A stretch of DNA of 64,000 bases, taken from assembly GCF_050624435.1 (NCBI RefSeq), contig NC_134535.1:125103731-125167730 (forward strand), read 5' to 3'. Under the pieces are notes generated by a model, which was given only the letters and a program-made list of their open reading frames with translations, had not been told where the DNA came from and did no database searches. Below are positions 23,057-37,400 of the stretch, in pieces. Position 1 is the stretch's first letter. The number at the start of each line of letters is the position of its first letter. The stretch comes from Tenrec ecaudatus. Taxonomy: Eukaryota; Chordata; Mammalia; Afrosoricida; Tenrecidae. The translations under genes were made by a program, and so were the position numbers.

Positions 23057-23633
23057 CCCAGGGATGTACAGTATACTTCTATTATCTACTTTATACCCTT
23101 CTATACTCTTGTGATACTTTTACAAAGTATTTCTGAAAGTGAGTTTAGCAAGATAGATAAAAATATTAATTGTGAATAGTCTTCATTTTAGTAATTTTAC
23201 TAATAAGTATTTTGGGCAAACACTTAAGAGAACTGAGAATAGTTTCTCCTCAGAAACGTGGAATTTCTGGGTTGTGTAGAATTGGTTTGGTGGAATTTCT
23301 CCGACCTTATCTTTTGGACCTTAAGGCCTTGGAAAATCAGGTTTCTAAAAGTCACCTTTGAATCAAACAATGGTGTACATAACCTGTTTGCCTTCGATTT
23401 TTTCTATTTTACAGAATGAGCTATGTGTAGCCAGTTTCCAGGAAAAGATGTCAAAGGTCACACTTTGACAATGTTTTAGGGTGAATCAGTAAATATTTTC
23501 ATGGTTCTTTAAGCTTTATGGCATCCTTTCTGATAAAGTCTTTGTCCATGTGGTTATGGCCCTTTTCCATGGCCATGTGAATAAGGTGTGGTATTATGAA
23601 TTTGGGGAGTTTTTCATCTGCTGAACAAGTTTA
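23057..23633. other. Unassigned intergenic sequence
   Basis: No gene, and no repeat recognised with confidence. Confidence 0.4.
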
Positions 23634-23782
23634 ACTCCTAGTGTAGTGGTTACACATTGGACTGTTACCGAAAGGTTAGTTCAGAACCATCAAAAGTTAG
23701 TTTCAGAAACCCACAGGAGCAGTCCTGCTCTGTCCAAAGTGTGGCTATGAGTTGGAAGCCACTCTAAAGCAGTGCCTTTGTA
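23634..23782 (+). mobile_element. AfroSINE (degraded)
   Basis: 'GTGTAGTGGTTACACATTGG' matches the head; 'GTGGCTATGAGTTGGAAGCC' matches the 'CTATGAGTCGGAATC' tail. Confidence 0.7.
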
Positions 23783-23796
23783 TCCCTGGGAATGCG

Positions 23797-24000
23797 GGAA
23801 CCCTGGTGGTGCAGCGGGTTACCAGTTGAGCTGCTAATGGAAAAGTTGGCCATTTGAGCCCACAAAGATGAGGCCGTTTGCTTCTGTAGTTTTCTAATCT
23901 CCCAAGCCCTACAGATCAGTTGCTGTACTCTATCCCATAGGGCTGCCATGACTGGGAACGAATTCCACCAAAGTGGGTTTGGGTTTTGAGCAGAAATGGT
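23797..24000 (+). mobile_element. AfroSINE
   Basis: GGGAACCCTGGTGGTGCAGC is a well-kept head. The tail reads CATAGGGCTGCCATGACTGG. Confidence 0.8.
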
Positions 24001-24489
24001 AACGGGTTTGCAAATTATACAAGTGAATAAACAGTCAATCCCCATTGGTAGGATCTGGCTTTTGTTTTAACACTACAAAGTATGTGTAAAAATGCGTATT
24101 TCAGCATTGTCAGAATGAATACGTAGAAAGAATGTGGATACCTATCGATAGGACATGGTTATTGGCATATCCATTACTACAGAATATTTAGCGTTTGCAT
24201 GCAGACTCCCTCTCTCACATATAAATTTAGTTCTTTTGCACAAATTGAAATATACTATGTATTTTGCCATTTTTTCTTCTTTAAAATGTTGTATTTTCTT
24301 CTGTGATCTCAACATCTTTAGAGAGATGTTTTAACCAGTGTAAAATATTTGATCTGGTGCCGCCCATGAAATTCCACGATTAAAAAAAGATGCCGTGAAG
24401 CAATGAATCAGTCTGGGAATTTTGAATGTTTCGATGATCGAGTTAAAATGCACTGAATTTACATCTGGATCACACGGCTCCTGTAGGCA
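24001..24489. other. AT-rich sequence upstream of the CpG island
   Basis: No gene or nameable repeat. It sits directly upstream of the NECAP1 promoter and shifts sharply to GC-rich sequence at about 24490. Confidence 0.4.
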
Positions 24490-25400
24490 TCCAGTTTGGC
24501 ATTACCGACTGCACGCAGGCCGGTAACTCTTTTTCTGCAATGGAAACCGCGGGAGACGTGACCCTCGGAAGAAGAAAACGCGCCAGGTTTCAAGACGGTC
24601 TGCATCCTGGGCCCCTTCCGGGAGCAAGATGGCGTTTTCCTTCGACGCCTCTCGGGACAGGCGTATCCCACGGAGCGCGTCACGCGGGAAGAGGCCTCTT
24701 TGCCGGGACGCCACGTGGGGCGCCGGGCGGCCTCCGCGCTTCCTGGTTCCACCGCGGCCGCGGCACCGCAGCGGTTAATCCCGGAGGACGGCGGCGACGT
24801 CACCGGAAGTCGTCGCGCCCCGCAGGCCCCGCCCCCGCCTACGTCCCGCCCCGCCCCGCCCCGCCCCGAGCGGCTGGGCGAGCGGAGCCGAGATGGCGGC
24901 CGAGTCGGAGTACGAGTCGGTCCTGTGCGTGAAGCCGGACGTCAGCGTCTACCGCATTCCGCCCCGGGCCTCCAACCGCGGCTACAGGTACGGGTCCCGG
25001 GGGCGCTGCCGCCCCGGGCGCCGGGTCCCCTCTCCGGACGCGCTGCCCGCCACCCTGGGCTGGTCAGCCTGCCGCCCCCGGCCCGGGGCGCCGTCCTCCG
25101 GTCTGTCAGCCTCCCCGCGGCGGCCGCAGTCTTGTCGCCTTCCTGCCTCCGCCGCCGCCGGCTTCCCTCTCCCGCTCTCGTCGCCCGCAGCCCTCATCCC
25201 TGCGCCCCCACACGCGCGCTCCGCGTCGAGCGGCTGCCTCGCGCGCCCTGAAACGCCCCGGCCTCCGGGCCGCTCCGACTCACTGGCCCCGGGGGGCCAG
25301 GCCGGACTGCCCCTGAGCGGGGGTGCGGTGGTTTCACACCGCGGACCCTGCGGGCAGCTGCCCCAAGCGTCGCCCTGACTGGCCTCGCTGATGGTCTGGT
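24490..25400. promoter_or_regulatory. NECAP1: CpG-island promoter of NECAP1
   Basis: GC content and CpG density rise abruptly at about 24490 and fall at about 25400, spanning the first coding exon. Sites visible upstream of the ATG are an E-box CACGTG (24712-24717), a YY1-like CAAGATGGCG (24625-24634), a GACGTCA followed by an ETS site CCGGAAGT (24803-24810) and tandem GC boxes (24826-24838, 24846-24868). No TATA box stands at a useful distance. This is the pattern of a broadly expressed housekeeping promoter. The start probably lies between about 24820 and 24880 (inference). Confidence 0.85.
24893..24987 (+). CDS. NECAP1: NECAP1 exon 1 (coding part)
   Basis: Residues 1-31 plus two bases of codon 32. 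The frame stays open past the donor GTACGG, but the protein match stops exactly at GYR. It begins the PHear domain. Confidence 0.97.
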
Positions 25401-28400
25401 TTGTCTTCGTTCTGTTGTTGGTCTCGCCATCAAGTGTCAAAGACCATTCAGCCTCCCTTCCGCCCTTCTCCCAGTGGGCGAAGGTCATAATCCTGATTTT
25501 TCCATAGGTTGCTCATGATGCCTCGTTTCGTCATATTTTCAGGATGACGATACAGGAATCTCTGCCGTTTCCTCGCTCCCTGCACCTCCCTCTCCCGTAG
25601 TGCCCCTCCCCATCCCCCCCGCCCCATGCCCGTGAGGGCCCCTGGACGCTGTGTGATGTCATGCACTTGCATCCGCACTGACAGAGCGACACGCCAGAGA
25701 TGGGTGCCAGCCCCGCAGCAGTATTGATTTTGGATAGATCCCTTCACCTCTGTCACCTTCCGATTTCTCACCTGCTGATTGGTGGTGGTGGGTAGGCGAA
25801 CAGTTAAGGATAATAAAATGGACTTAACGTAGGTACCTGACGGGGTTTTTTTTTTTGTTTGCTTGTTTTAAGTTTAAATGAAATCATAAACTGGAAATGT
25901 GAAAGAATTGGGGAAACTGACCAGGAAAAAATCCAAACTCCCTGCCAGCGAGTCAATTTTGACTCATAGCGACTGCATAGCACAGGATAGGAAATTTAAA
26001 GGACCGTTCGTGATTTCCCTCTTGGCAGTATCATTACCTTGGTTGAGGTTACCTTCTTAGGTCTGTTATTTTGTCTTCTTCTCAGGAGGTTCATTCATCT
26101 TGAGAGAGTATCTTTGAGCTGCCCGACCTGTTCACTAGACTTTATGAGGGATATACATTTTGACAGTCTAATTTTTAAAAACTCAAATTGACTGTCAGTA
26201 AGCATCTCCTTGCTTTTTTGTTGGTAGTCACGGGTACTCTATAAAAGTGTGACTCACCTTATTAGATATCATCTCTGAGAAGCCCACCCTGACCCTTCTA
26301 TCGAGCTTAGATGCGCTCTCTGTGCCTTTCCGGGCTTGTCTCCATCGTTCTGTATTGTGATTGGTTTTTGTCACTTCTTTCTCTTTCCCCAGATTAACCT
26401 GCATAACCTGAGGTCTATTTAGATTTTATATTCTGTCAAACTCAAAGGGGCATGTAAGTGGGCACTCTGTAAATGTTAAGTGAAAGAAAAATGAGATCAC
26501 ACAGATAAGCCTAATCACGGAAATTGATGTGGATTAAGTTAAAATTGCTCATGACTTCCATTTCTAAGTGTTAAGGCTTTCACATCAAAGAGGGATGCTA
26601 TTCTTGTTTTTCTACTTCAAGGTTGGGTTTGTTTTCAAGCATCTGCCTCCTTTCACCCGTCTGGTTTCTCTACCTTCTCGTAGGTCCCAGGACCCTATTT
26701 GTCATGTCACTTAACTACACTGGGCTTCCAAAGCATTTTCTTAAATTTCCTCTTGTGCCCATTATTTTCCTGTGTCTCCATGATTGTTATTGACATTGCT
26801 TATCCTCTCATCAACATCCTTTTCTTAGTTTATTGAGTGAAGAGAGCTGAGCTAACTTTGAGTTCCAGCTCAAATGTTCCTTTGTTACGTTACCTGAGGC
26901 AGATCGCATAACTTTTTGATCTTTCCTTTCTTCACTTGTAAAAACTAGGATAATCATGCCTTGCAAGATTCTGCCACTTATTTTTTTCCAATAATGGGCA
27001 TACTGCCATTAGAAAATCCTTTTTATTTATTTTTTTCTTTTTGTTTGCATAGCCCCTCTTGTCATTTACCAGAACCCAATTTACTTTATGAGCAGGATCT
27101 ATTCGTTAACCTGCCATTAAAAGAAACAGGGCAAAAAAAGGATACGGTTTCCCCAAAAGTAAGACATCCCCGAAAATAAGACCTTATAGTTCTGCCTCTT
27201 GCTGAAATATAAGGCATCTCCCGAAAATAAGACCTCCCCGAAAATAAGGGTTTGGATTGTTATGATGTTCCAGAAGATGATGACATGACTTTCATTGAAT
27301 AAATGAGTAAATGTACCATAGATTGTTGTACAAGGAAATAATGGTAGTAACAAGAAATTCTTGATACTGTAGGATTCACAGTTTGTCTGGTTATGCTGGT
27401 TTGTGATGACATCTACTACCATACCGTATACAGGTAATAAAGTTCCTTTTTTTGTTGTTCAACATAAATGTGTATCGTATTCTCCTTTGTGGAAAAATAA
27501 GACATACCCTGAAAATAAGACCTAGCGCATCTTTGGGAGCAAAAATTAATATGAGACACTCTTATTTTCGGGAAACAGAGTAAGCATGGCTTTTTAGCAA
27601 GCAGGAGAAATCCTTCCTTTGAGTGAGTAAAAAGGTCAGAGGAACTAAATGCTTTTGATTTACCTAAGGTAGGCTATGGCTTCCCAGACTTTTGCTGGTG
27701 AGGCTTCTAGACTATGAAAGGAAAATGTAGTCTAATGAGAAATTTATAAATGAATTTAAAATGATTTTTCAATTTATAATACTGGTTGTTTAAACACAAA
27801 TATCTTCTCTAGCTAAATCAGCTTTAAACACCCATATGTCTTAATGTAAAGAATGCTGGCCTGAGGCTTAGAAGACGTGAGTGTAGATTGGGTTATCATT
27901 ACTTACTGTCTTATCCATTTCTTCCTTCAAGAAATAGTGATGATAAGAAACTGCCTACTTTTTTTTATAAGCCACTATAAGGGTTTAATTAAATGTACAC
28001 GTGAAATCTTTTTTAAAATCATTTTATTGGGGGCTCGTACAACTCTTATCACAATCCATACATACATCCATTGTGTCAAGCACATTTGTACATTTGTTGC
28101 CAACATCATTTTCAAAACATTTTCTTTCTACTTGAGCCCGTGGTATTGGCTCTTAATTTTTCCACTCTCCCTCCCCTCCTTCCCTCATGAACCCATCATA
28201 ATTTATAAATTAATTATTTTTTCATGTCATACACTGATATCTCCCTTGACCCACTTTTCTGTTGTACATCCCCCTGGGAGGGGTTATATATAGATCATTG
28301 TGATCAGCTCCACCTTTCTCCTCCCACCTTCCTCTTCCTCTCCTGGTATCAGTATTCTCATTATTGGTCCTGAGGGATTTATCTGTCTTGGATTCCCTGT

Positions 28401-31400
28401 GTTTCCAGCTCTTATCTGTACCTGTGTACACGCTCTAGTCTAGCCAGATTTGTAAAGTAGAATTGAGGTCATGATAGTGGGGTGGGGGAGAAGCATTAAA
28501 GAACTAGGGGAAGGTTTTATGTTTCCTCGTGTGCTATCCCGCACCCTGACCGGTCATACTGTACCCAGACTGGCTATCCCACACCCTGACCGGTCATACT
28601 GTACCCAGATTGGCTATACTGCACCCTGACTGGCTTGTCTTTTCTTTGTGACCCTTCTGTAAGGGGATGTCCAATTGTCTACAGATGGACTTTGGGTTTC
28701 TACTCCACACTCCCCCCTCAATCACATTGATATGATTTTTTGTTTTGGGTCTTCTGATGCATGATACCCGTTCCCATTGACTCCTCATGATCACACAGGC
28801 TGGTGTGCTTCTTCCATGTGGACTTGTTTATCTTGAAACCTTTAAGACCCCAGACACTATATGTATTGTGTTGAGAGAGTACTTGAGTAGAGGCCCAATG
28901 TCCATCTGCTAACTTAATACTTAACATATAAACTATATGGACATAGATCTATTTCCCTATCATTATATATAAATATATTTACGTATGTACATGCCTTTAT
29001 TTGGACTTCTATAAATGCCCTTTTGCCTCCTAGTTCTTTCCTCTATTTCCTTTTACTTTCCTCTTGTCCCACTTTTATGTTCAGCCTTCATTTGGCTTTC
29101 AGTAATTCCTCTTAGTTACATTGCCCTTTACCAAGCCCTACCAGGCATACAATGCCCTCCTCGCCATTGATTTTAGATCACTTGTTGTTCCCTTTTCCCT
29201 GGGTTTGTTAACATCCACTTCTTTCCCCTCTTTTGTGTACCCCCAGAACCATTGGTCCCATCCATTGTGTTATCCTCTTGATTGTTTTTCCCACCTAGCT
29301 TATCTAGATAGACATGCAGGGACAATAACAAGACAGCAAAACAAAACAACAAAAGAAAACCAAAACAACAACAGAAACACAATTGGGGGGGGCGGCAGCG
29401 GGAAGACAAGCCTATAAGTAGTTCCAGGTCTGTTTTTGACTTTTAGGAGTGGTTTCCAGTCCAGTCTGATGGGGTGCTATGCCCTGACCCTAAAGTCTAT
29501 TTTTAGTATTCCCCTGGGATTTCGTTGCTTTGCTCCCCTTGCTTCCCTTGCTGCTCTGTTGCGTATCTTTAGCATTTCATCTTGGTGTGGTGGAGTCAGA
29601 TTGGCACAGTTCCTTCACTGTGTCTCTGATGTTTACCCTCGTAGTGCTGTGAGTCAGTGAGGGACATCGTGTCTTATGGTGGGGCAGGCCTAAGGTCCTC
29701 TCTACATGTGAAATCTTAACGTGACTGTAAGAATGGTTGTATAGATACAGAAAATTTAATTGCTAAGGTTGATACAAATTTGTAGGCCAATTTAGTTTCA
29801 GAAGACCAGAAAGAAGAAGAATTTGAGGAATAGAGTCCAGAGGATGATAGATCTTGGAAAGGGAGACGAGCCTGATCTGTGGTGGAGACAAAGTACTGCC
29901 TTGAATGACCTTTTTTTTTTTTAAACTAAAACATTCTATAATGTTGTACAGTAGACACACAAGGAGCTTGACCAGAGGATCACATTAGGTTTGTTCTTGG
30001 GGCTTTCAGTGGTCTTTTTGTCCCAATATCTACTCGGTGGCCTAACAAAGGACGCAACTCATTTTTGAAAATGTGATAACCAGGGACGTCTAGAGCACTC
30101 TCGTCTGGATTAGCTTCAGGTCCTTGGGGATCATGAAGGCAGGCCATCAAGAAGGAAGGGCAATGCAGGGATTAATTTTGCAGATTCTTTAGCACTAAGG
30201 TGACCTGGTGGCATACCGGATTATATGTTGGGTTGGTAACCTCAAGGTCAGCAGTTCAAATCCACCAGCTACTTTGTAGGAGAAAGATGATTCTTTCTGA
30301 TCCTGTACAGATTTGCAGCCTTCTCAACTCAAAGGGGCAGTTCACCCCTGCCCTATGGGGTCACTAGGGGTCAGATTAAGCTAGATGGCAGTGGGGTTGG
30401 GTTTCAAAGAACTATCCTAATGTATGTTTTTCTCCTTTTTGCTGTTGGTTAACCATCTTGTTATACTCACTCTTGTTTAGCTTTATCTTAGTGTCATCTT
30501 TTTAACCTGCAGCTGTTAGTCTTTGTGTTCAGAGAGGACAATTCATAATCACTTTTACTTTGTGCTACCCTTTCTACACTTCTGCAAAGCAAAATCACAA
30601 ACGTAATGATTTGTAAGATCTGGCATATTTAAATAATAATGCCTTCAATTACATTCAAATTTATGTGTACAAGATGATAAATCTTCAGTGGTTTCTAACG
30701 CTTCCACGTACATTGCTATCTCCAGCCCAGAAATCTTGCTTGAACTGCAGACTCATAAATTCAGCTGACTACATCTCTTCTACATGTCTGCTACACTTCT
30801 CAAAGCCCATCTGATCCAAACTCAGCTGCTCTTTCTCCCTAAATATGTGCTACCTTCCTCATCTCAACTTTTGGCAACTTTTTTCTGGAGGCTAAAAGGC
30901 AAGAACTATAGTTGTCCTTGACTTCTCTATTTTTCTTATTCACCTGTGCCCCCACCCCACCTCCTTCAATCCATTAGAAAATCCCTTTGGCTCAAATTTA
31001 AAGACTGCTAGCTGCTTTTGCTGCTGCCATCTCTTCAAAGCCACACCACTCCTGGATTACTGCAGTTGCTTCTAGAACTAACCCCCCTCCACCTCTCTAC
31101 TCTCTTCACCTCAAAATAATTTACATTTACGGGAGGTCATATCAGACATCTGCTTCAAAGCCCTGTAATTGTGCCTCTTGTATGCAGAGTGAAAGCCAGC
31201 CTCTGACAGCAGCACATACAGCCTTTGTTGTTAGGCACGGGCTAGTTGCTTCATAGTGACCCTGTCTGTAGCTGAATGCAGCACTGCCTGCCCTGCGTCA
31301 CTACTGCCATTGGGCTCAAGGTTGCATCCCTGTGTGCCACCCACCACTCATTTGTCAGTTTGCCACACCATGGTGGCTTGTGTGGTACTCTGATGCTGGT

Positions 31401-34400
31401 AGTTATACCACTGGTACTTCAGACACCAGCAGGGGCACCCATGGCCACCAGGTTTCAGTGGAGTTCCCAGAACTAACCAGACTAGGAAAAAGACCTGGCA
31501 GTCTACTTGAGGCCCTTGCTGCCCCACATCTGTCCCAGGCTTCCTCCCACTGGGGCACCTTTGTACTGCCTGTTCCCTAGGCTGGGATGCTCTTCTACCA
31601 GATAAATGCATATGTAACGTTCTTCCTTTATTTATTTTGCTAAGATTTTACCTTCTTAATCAGTCCTGTTTTACCACTCTCCTGAACCCCAACCTTAGTG
31701 CTTTACTGTCAACAGTGTTTTGTATTTTACTTTTTAATGGTGTTTCTTTTTGTCGTCTCTTTTCTATTAAAAAGCAAGCTTCATGAGGGCAGCGATCCCT
31801 GGTTTGCTCCTTGGTATATCCAAGCAGCTCGAACAGTGGCTGTGACATGTAAACTCTCTAAATATGAAAGGAACAAGTGTGTGTGTTTTCTGCGGCGAGT
31901 TGAGAGGCTTCTGCCATCCAGGGTGTTGCAGTGTGTAGACCTTGATATTACCTATTTAATAAAGCACTATTTTATGGAATATCATCTGCAGTACAAAAAT
32001 AAACATCATTATAAGAAATTTAAAATAACTATTGCACTGCTTTGAATTTTTATATGTTCTTATTGGTACCCATTGGGCTCTGAAATCCTTTACCTTTTGT
32101 CCTTGTTTGGGACTGTGTAACACAAAGCATCTATGTAGAGGTAGTTTTAGTCTCTTGTTGATTATTACAGATAAAGAGGAAGGTTAAGCATTTCAGGAAA
32201 AGGGAAAAGACGTATGAGGCAGCTACAGAAAGCTCATGGAAAAATTCTGCTGTCTTTTAATTCTTTTCTTCCGCAAGTTTTCTGAAGCCGTCTTGTAGTA
32301 CAGGTGATTCTGGGAAGGCTTTAATATGTTCATGACATGGATCTAAGGACTGAGGATTTCTGCTTTTCTGTCTTAGGGCATCTGACTGGAAATTGGATCA
32401 GCCTGACTGGACTGGTCGTTTACGAATCACTTCAAAAGGGAAGATTGCCTATATCAAACTCGAGGACAAAGTTTCAGGTAATCTGTGCAGGCGACCTTCA
32501 TTATATTAAGGGTACTGGTTTGAGAGTACTTTTAGAGTGCTGTTCACACTGGGGACTGGAGTGGAGAAACTTTTGGATTGGAGTTCTCGATTTTTGGTTT
32601 CTTTGTTGAAAATAAAGCTGTTTTTAATCTCTCAGGGGAGCTCTTTGCTCAGGCACCGGTAGAACAATACCCGGGCATTGCTGTGGAGACAGTGACAGAT
32701 TCCAGCCGCTACTTTGTCATCCGGATCCAGGATGGCACTGGTAAGAGAAGGGCCTGGGATTTTGAAGGTTAAATACTCCATGAGCCCCGATGAAACTCTG
32801 TGCTTATTGCATTTATCTTATTTCAGTTTACTGCTTTCTCCCCTGCGTAGTTGCTAAAGAGAAGGATTAACATGTTTTTAGTAATAGATGTAAGCAGAAG
32901 TACAAGACATAGAGCAATTACTAGGTAAATGAAATGAAAATGCATAGCTAATTGAAAACCCACCTTTTTTCTCCTTAGTGTTTGTGGTGGTGGTCTTTTG
33001 TTGGGACTCTTAGCCATCCAACTCTATGGCAGTAGTTTCAAGTCTTTTCCCCTGTGTCTATAGCAAAAGCCAGCGAACTTTCTATGAAGAACCAGATAGT
33101 AGGTGTATTAGCTTGCAGGCCAAATAGTCTCTGCTATTGTGTAAGCCTGATGGTCCAGTAGGGTACTTGTTGGGCTGCTAACCAACAACCCACCAGTTTC
33201 TCCTCAGGAGAAAGATAAGATGAGGTTTTCTGCTCCCATAAAGATGATCCGTTTAAGAACCTCATAGTGGCAGTTCTACCCTACCCTATAGGGAGGGTCA
33301 CTGTGGGTCAGAAATGACTCAGTGGGTTTGAAGTGTTTTTTTTTTTTTTTGAGTTGTGCAAAGCATACTCAAACCATACCTGCTGCCACTGAGTCACTTG
33401 TGGCTCAGTGACCTGAGACCAAATCTTTACGGGAGCAGCTGCCTTATGTCCCTCCTGAGGACCCGCTAGTGGGTTTAAGCTGTCAGCCGTGCAGTTAGCA
33501 GCCCACAGCCAGCCCACAGCATTGCCGGGGCTCCTTTGTGATAGTGCAAAAGATGCCGCAGACCCAACCCTACCCAACCCAACCCTCTGCCACTGAGTTC
33601 ATCTGAATGATAGTGACCCTGCGGGACAGAGCAGAACTATTCCCTAGATTCCTGAATTTGTAAGTATGTACGAGAGCAGACAGCCTTCGCTCTCTCCTGC
33701 ACTGTGGCTGGTGGGTTTGACTCGCTGACCTTGCCGTTATCAGCCCAGATGCTTGACCCATTGAGCTACCAGCGCTTCTTAACAACCACCATAGGAAATG
33801 TGTAGATGAATCCATGTGGCCGGCTCCCAGTAAAACTGTACTGACAGGAACGAGCTGATGGCAATTTGACAGCGGGGCTGTGGTTTGTGGACTCGGGGCC
33901 TGTGAGAAAGGGGGTCAGGAGCATCGGCTGCATCGAGTTAGGTCAAGGGCGGTTTTCTTTGGGCAGACTGTGTGAGGGCCGCTTCCTGTTTGAGTCTTCT
34001 CATCTCTTCCACAGGGCGTAGTGCTTTCATTGGCATTGGTTTCACAGATCGGGGCGATGCGTTTGACTTTAATGTCTCCTTGCAAGATCACTTCAAGTGA
34101 GTGACGCTTGTCCTTATTTACCAAATTGAATGGCTATGGGAAAGCTGCTTCTCAGATGCATGAGCACTATCTCCTTTCCCTCCTGGTTTCTTAGTTGGCA
34201 AACGAGTTCATTACGGAGATCTCTCCATGCATTTGTTTTCCTGCCCCATCACTGTTACCTCGACATTGCCTTTCCTTGCAGCTTGAAATGTGTTGTCAGA
34301 TCCCTTGTTTAATGGTTTGAGGAGGATGCTTTTTTTTTATGCCTCTGGGGAATTGGCCCTGGAATGTAAGCGGTAGAGGGAGGTGTACAGTAAAAGCGGG

Positions 34401-37400
34401 GCTGTTTATGAGACAGACATGCCAACTTTGGTGCTTTGTGTAGCTGATGACATTTTGTGCCGATTGCCACGTCTTTTCAATCCATTAGGTTTTGAGGAAG
34501 CGCTGGTGGATAGGATAGCCCGTGGCCACTCAGCTTCCGTCCTCAATGTTGGGCATATCTGCCTTCCTACTGTAGGCCTCTAAAACTTTTAAGGCCACTC
34601 AGCCAACCTAGGGATGCCACCTGGACAGGCAGTATATTCACACCAGGGGCAGCCCTTAGCCTTGGGGGAAGGGGTTCGGTGAACACATATTTTCCTGAGG
34701 GAGGGACAAGTCTAGTGAATTCTATGGGGCTGCTCAGAGTCCTTGGTGGGCATGAATCCCACTTGCTCCCTTTCTTCACTTCGTGGACTTGCACTCCCGC
34801 ATTCTGGGATCCCCTCTCAAGATAGCGGACGACACCCAAATCTAAATGTTAATGCTCTGCTTTCAGAGAAAGCCAAAGTAAGATGATTTACTGTTTTCCT
34901 CAAGGTGGGTAAAGCAGGAATCTGAGATTTCCAAAGAGTCTCAGGAAATGGACACGCGCCCCAAGTTGGATCTGGGCTTCAAGGAAGGACAGACTATCAA
35001 ATTGAGTATTGGGGTGAGTGCGTTTGACTTTCTTTTTCAGCTGGTTCTGTGTGTGTGTTTCTATAAGCCTGTGACCTTCTTCATGTTCTTCTAACAGAAC
35101 ATTACAACCAAGAAAGGAGGTGCTTCTAAGCCCAAGACTACAGGGTCTGGGGGCCTGAGCTTACTCCCACCCCCACCTGGGGGCAAAGTCACTATTCCTC
35201 CGCCTTCCTCCTCAGTGGCCATCAGCAACCATGTCACCCCACCACCCACTCCAAAGTCGAACCAGGGAGGCAGTGATGCAGGTAAATCTCTCCAGTCTCT
35301 CTAACTTTATGAAATTATACCTCACGTTCTATTTGAGAAACACTTATTTGCCAAGGTTTTTGTTACGCTTCAAGTCTGACTCAGAGACACTGACCAGGTG
35401 ACTCTGACAGCCTCTGACAAAGCGTGAGAGCCCTCTCGGGAACCACGAGGCTACAGACGTCTGTGCGCAGGCAGAGCGGGGTGGTTTTAGAGACAGCTTT
35501 CTTCATTGCTAGTGGGCCTCTGCGCCAGATGGGCCTTGATTCCCATCAGGCATGTCTCTGCTTCTTTATATTTGAATAAGGTTGGTAATGCTTCCTAAAT
35601 TTTGAGTTTTACTCAGTTCTCTTGTCTGTGAAATGGAGATGTAAACCTCCTTCAGGACTGTGAAGGGTAAAAGATAAGGCGGCACCTAGCACGGTGGGTG
35701 GAGCAGAGTAGCCATTCAGGAAGTGTTACTGTTTCATCCTTCCCGTCGTCGGGAGAAAAGGAGAAGACATCCATGTTTGTGAATACAGCGTCCCTTCTCC
35801 CTCATTTACTGTGGGGAAAGATTAGATAACTTCCCTTGTAAAAATTGAGGACATTAAAATTCAGAAAGGAATAGGGTTTTTTTTTTCAAGATTAAAGAAC
35901 CAGATATTAGAATCTGGACTCTTGGACAACATATTGGACAATGATGATCTTTCATAGCATTGATTATTAGAACTGATAGGTCTTTCTGTAATATTTGAAG
36001 TACCAGTGGCTATAGTCTTCCTCTTTTGGTAAGTATTGTCAGAAGGCACTGGGGAGAGACTAAATATCTAATTCCTTCTCACTTTTGACAGCATAATATC
36101 ATAAGGTTAATTTTGAATGGCTTATTAAAAATTTTTATTTCAAGATTCACATGCATTTGTAAGAGCTAATACGAAGAGTACCCTTTACCAGTTTCCTTCC
36201 TTGGCTTGATGGTAATAATATCTTGCAGCTCTGTAGTAGATAACCGCAGCCAGGGGGCTGACATTGAGAGTTCACCGAGCTTATGCAGCTTTCAACTCAC
36301 CCGCATGTGCTGATTATGTGTATGCTTTTGTGCATTTAGTTCTGTGCAGTTTTGTCATTGTAAGTCTCGGATCCACCACCAACCACAGTCAGGGTACAGG
36401 ACAGTCTTGCCATCACAAGGCCCCTTCTGTCTCCCTGTTGTAATAGCACCCAACTTCTTTCTGAGCCCTTTCCCCCCACCATTAGCTCTTGAAAAATCAC
36501 TATTCTGTTCTCCATCTCTATACCATTGTCTTTTCAAGACTTTTAAGATAAATGGAGTCAGACAGGGAGGGAGGGGGAAAATGAGCTGATATCAAGGGCT
36601 CAAGTAAAAGCAAATGTTTTGAGAATGATGATGGCAACAAATGTACAAATGTGCCTGACACAATGGATGTATGTATAGATTGTGATAAGAGTTGTATGAG
36701 CCCCCAATAAAATGATTTAAATGTCAAAAAAGAAAAAAAGATAAATGGAGCCGTGTGGTATATACCTCTTGGGTTGTCTTTTCCACCAAGTTGCTGGCTC
36801 TGTCGATAGTTTGTTCCATTTTACTCTTGTGGAGAATCTAATGGTCTGAATGTGTGCAGTATGCTCACCATTCACCCCCTGAAGGACATCTGTCTTGTTT
36901 CTAGATTTTGACTATGATGTTTAAAGCTGTCACAAACATTTCTCTACAGGATTTTTGTGAGCTTATGTTTTCACTGCTAAGAATCCTATGTTTGCCCCTT
37001 TCTCCCCCTCTTACCTTGTGTTCAGATATCCTGTTAGATTTGGGCTCGCCAGCACCTGTCACAGCACCAGCATCTGCACCAGCTCCAGTTTCTGCAAGCA
37101 ACGACTTATGGGGTGACTTTAGCACTGCTTCCAGGTAATGGCTATAGTGAAACCAGCATGTTGTCAATGAGGCCCTCGATGATATGTCCACAGTCAAAGG
37201 GAATCTGATCTGGGAAAGCAGGAGAATTTACAGGTCAACGAGCAGTCTTGGCAGTTGTTTAGGGGAAGCAACGAAGGCATTCTGGGATGGTGGGCAAAGC
37301 CTGGGGATCTTTTAGGCCCGGGTAAGTGGAATTCATGTGCATTCGGGGCAGTGAGTTCTTGGAAACTACTGAGTAAAGAATAGAATCGTTAAGCTGATAT

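Noticed and set aside
1-24489. C3AR1 or another neighbour upstream of NECAP1
   Set aside because: In human C3AR1 lies upstream, but no long seven-helix frame is present here; it would lie outside the window.
24459-25771. Long open frames on both strands around the CpG island
   Set aside because: High GC reduces stop codons. They overlap in several frames, and the conserved protein uses only 24893-24987 before a donor site.
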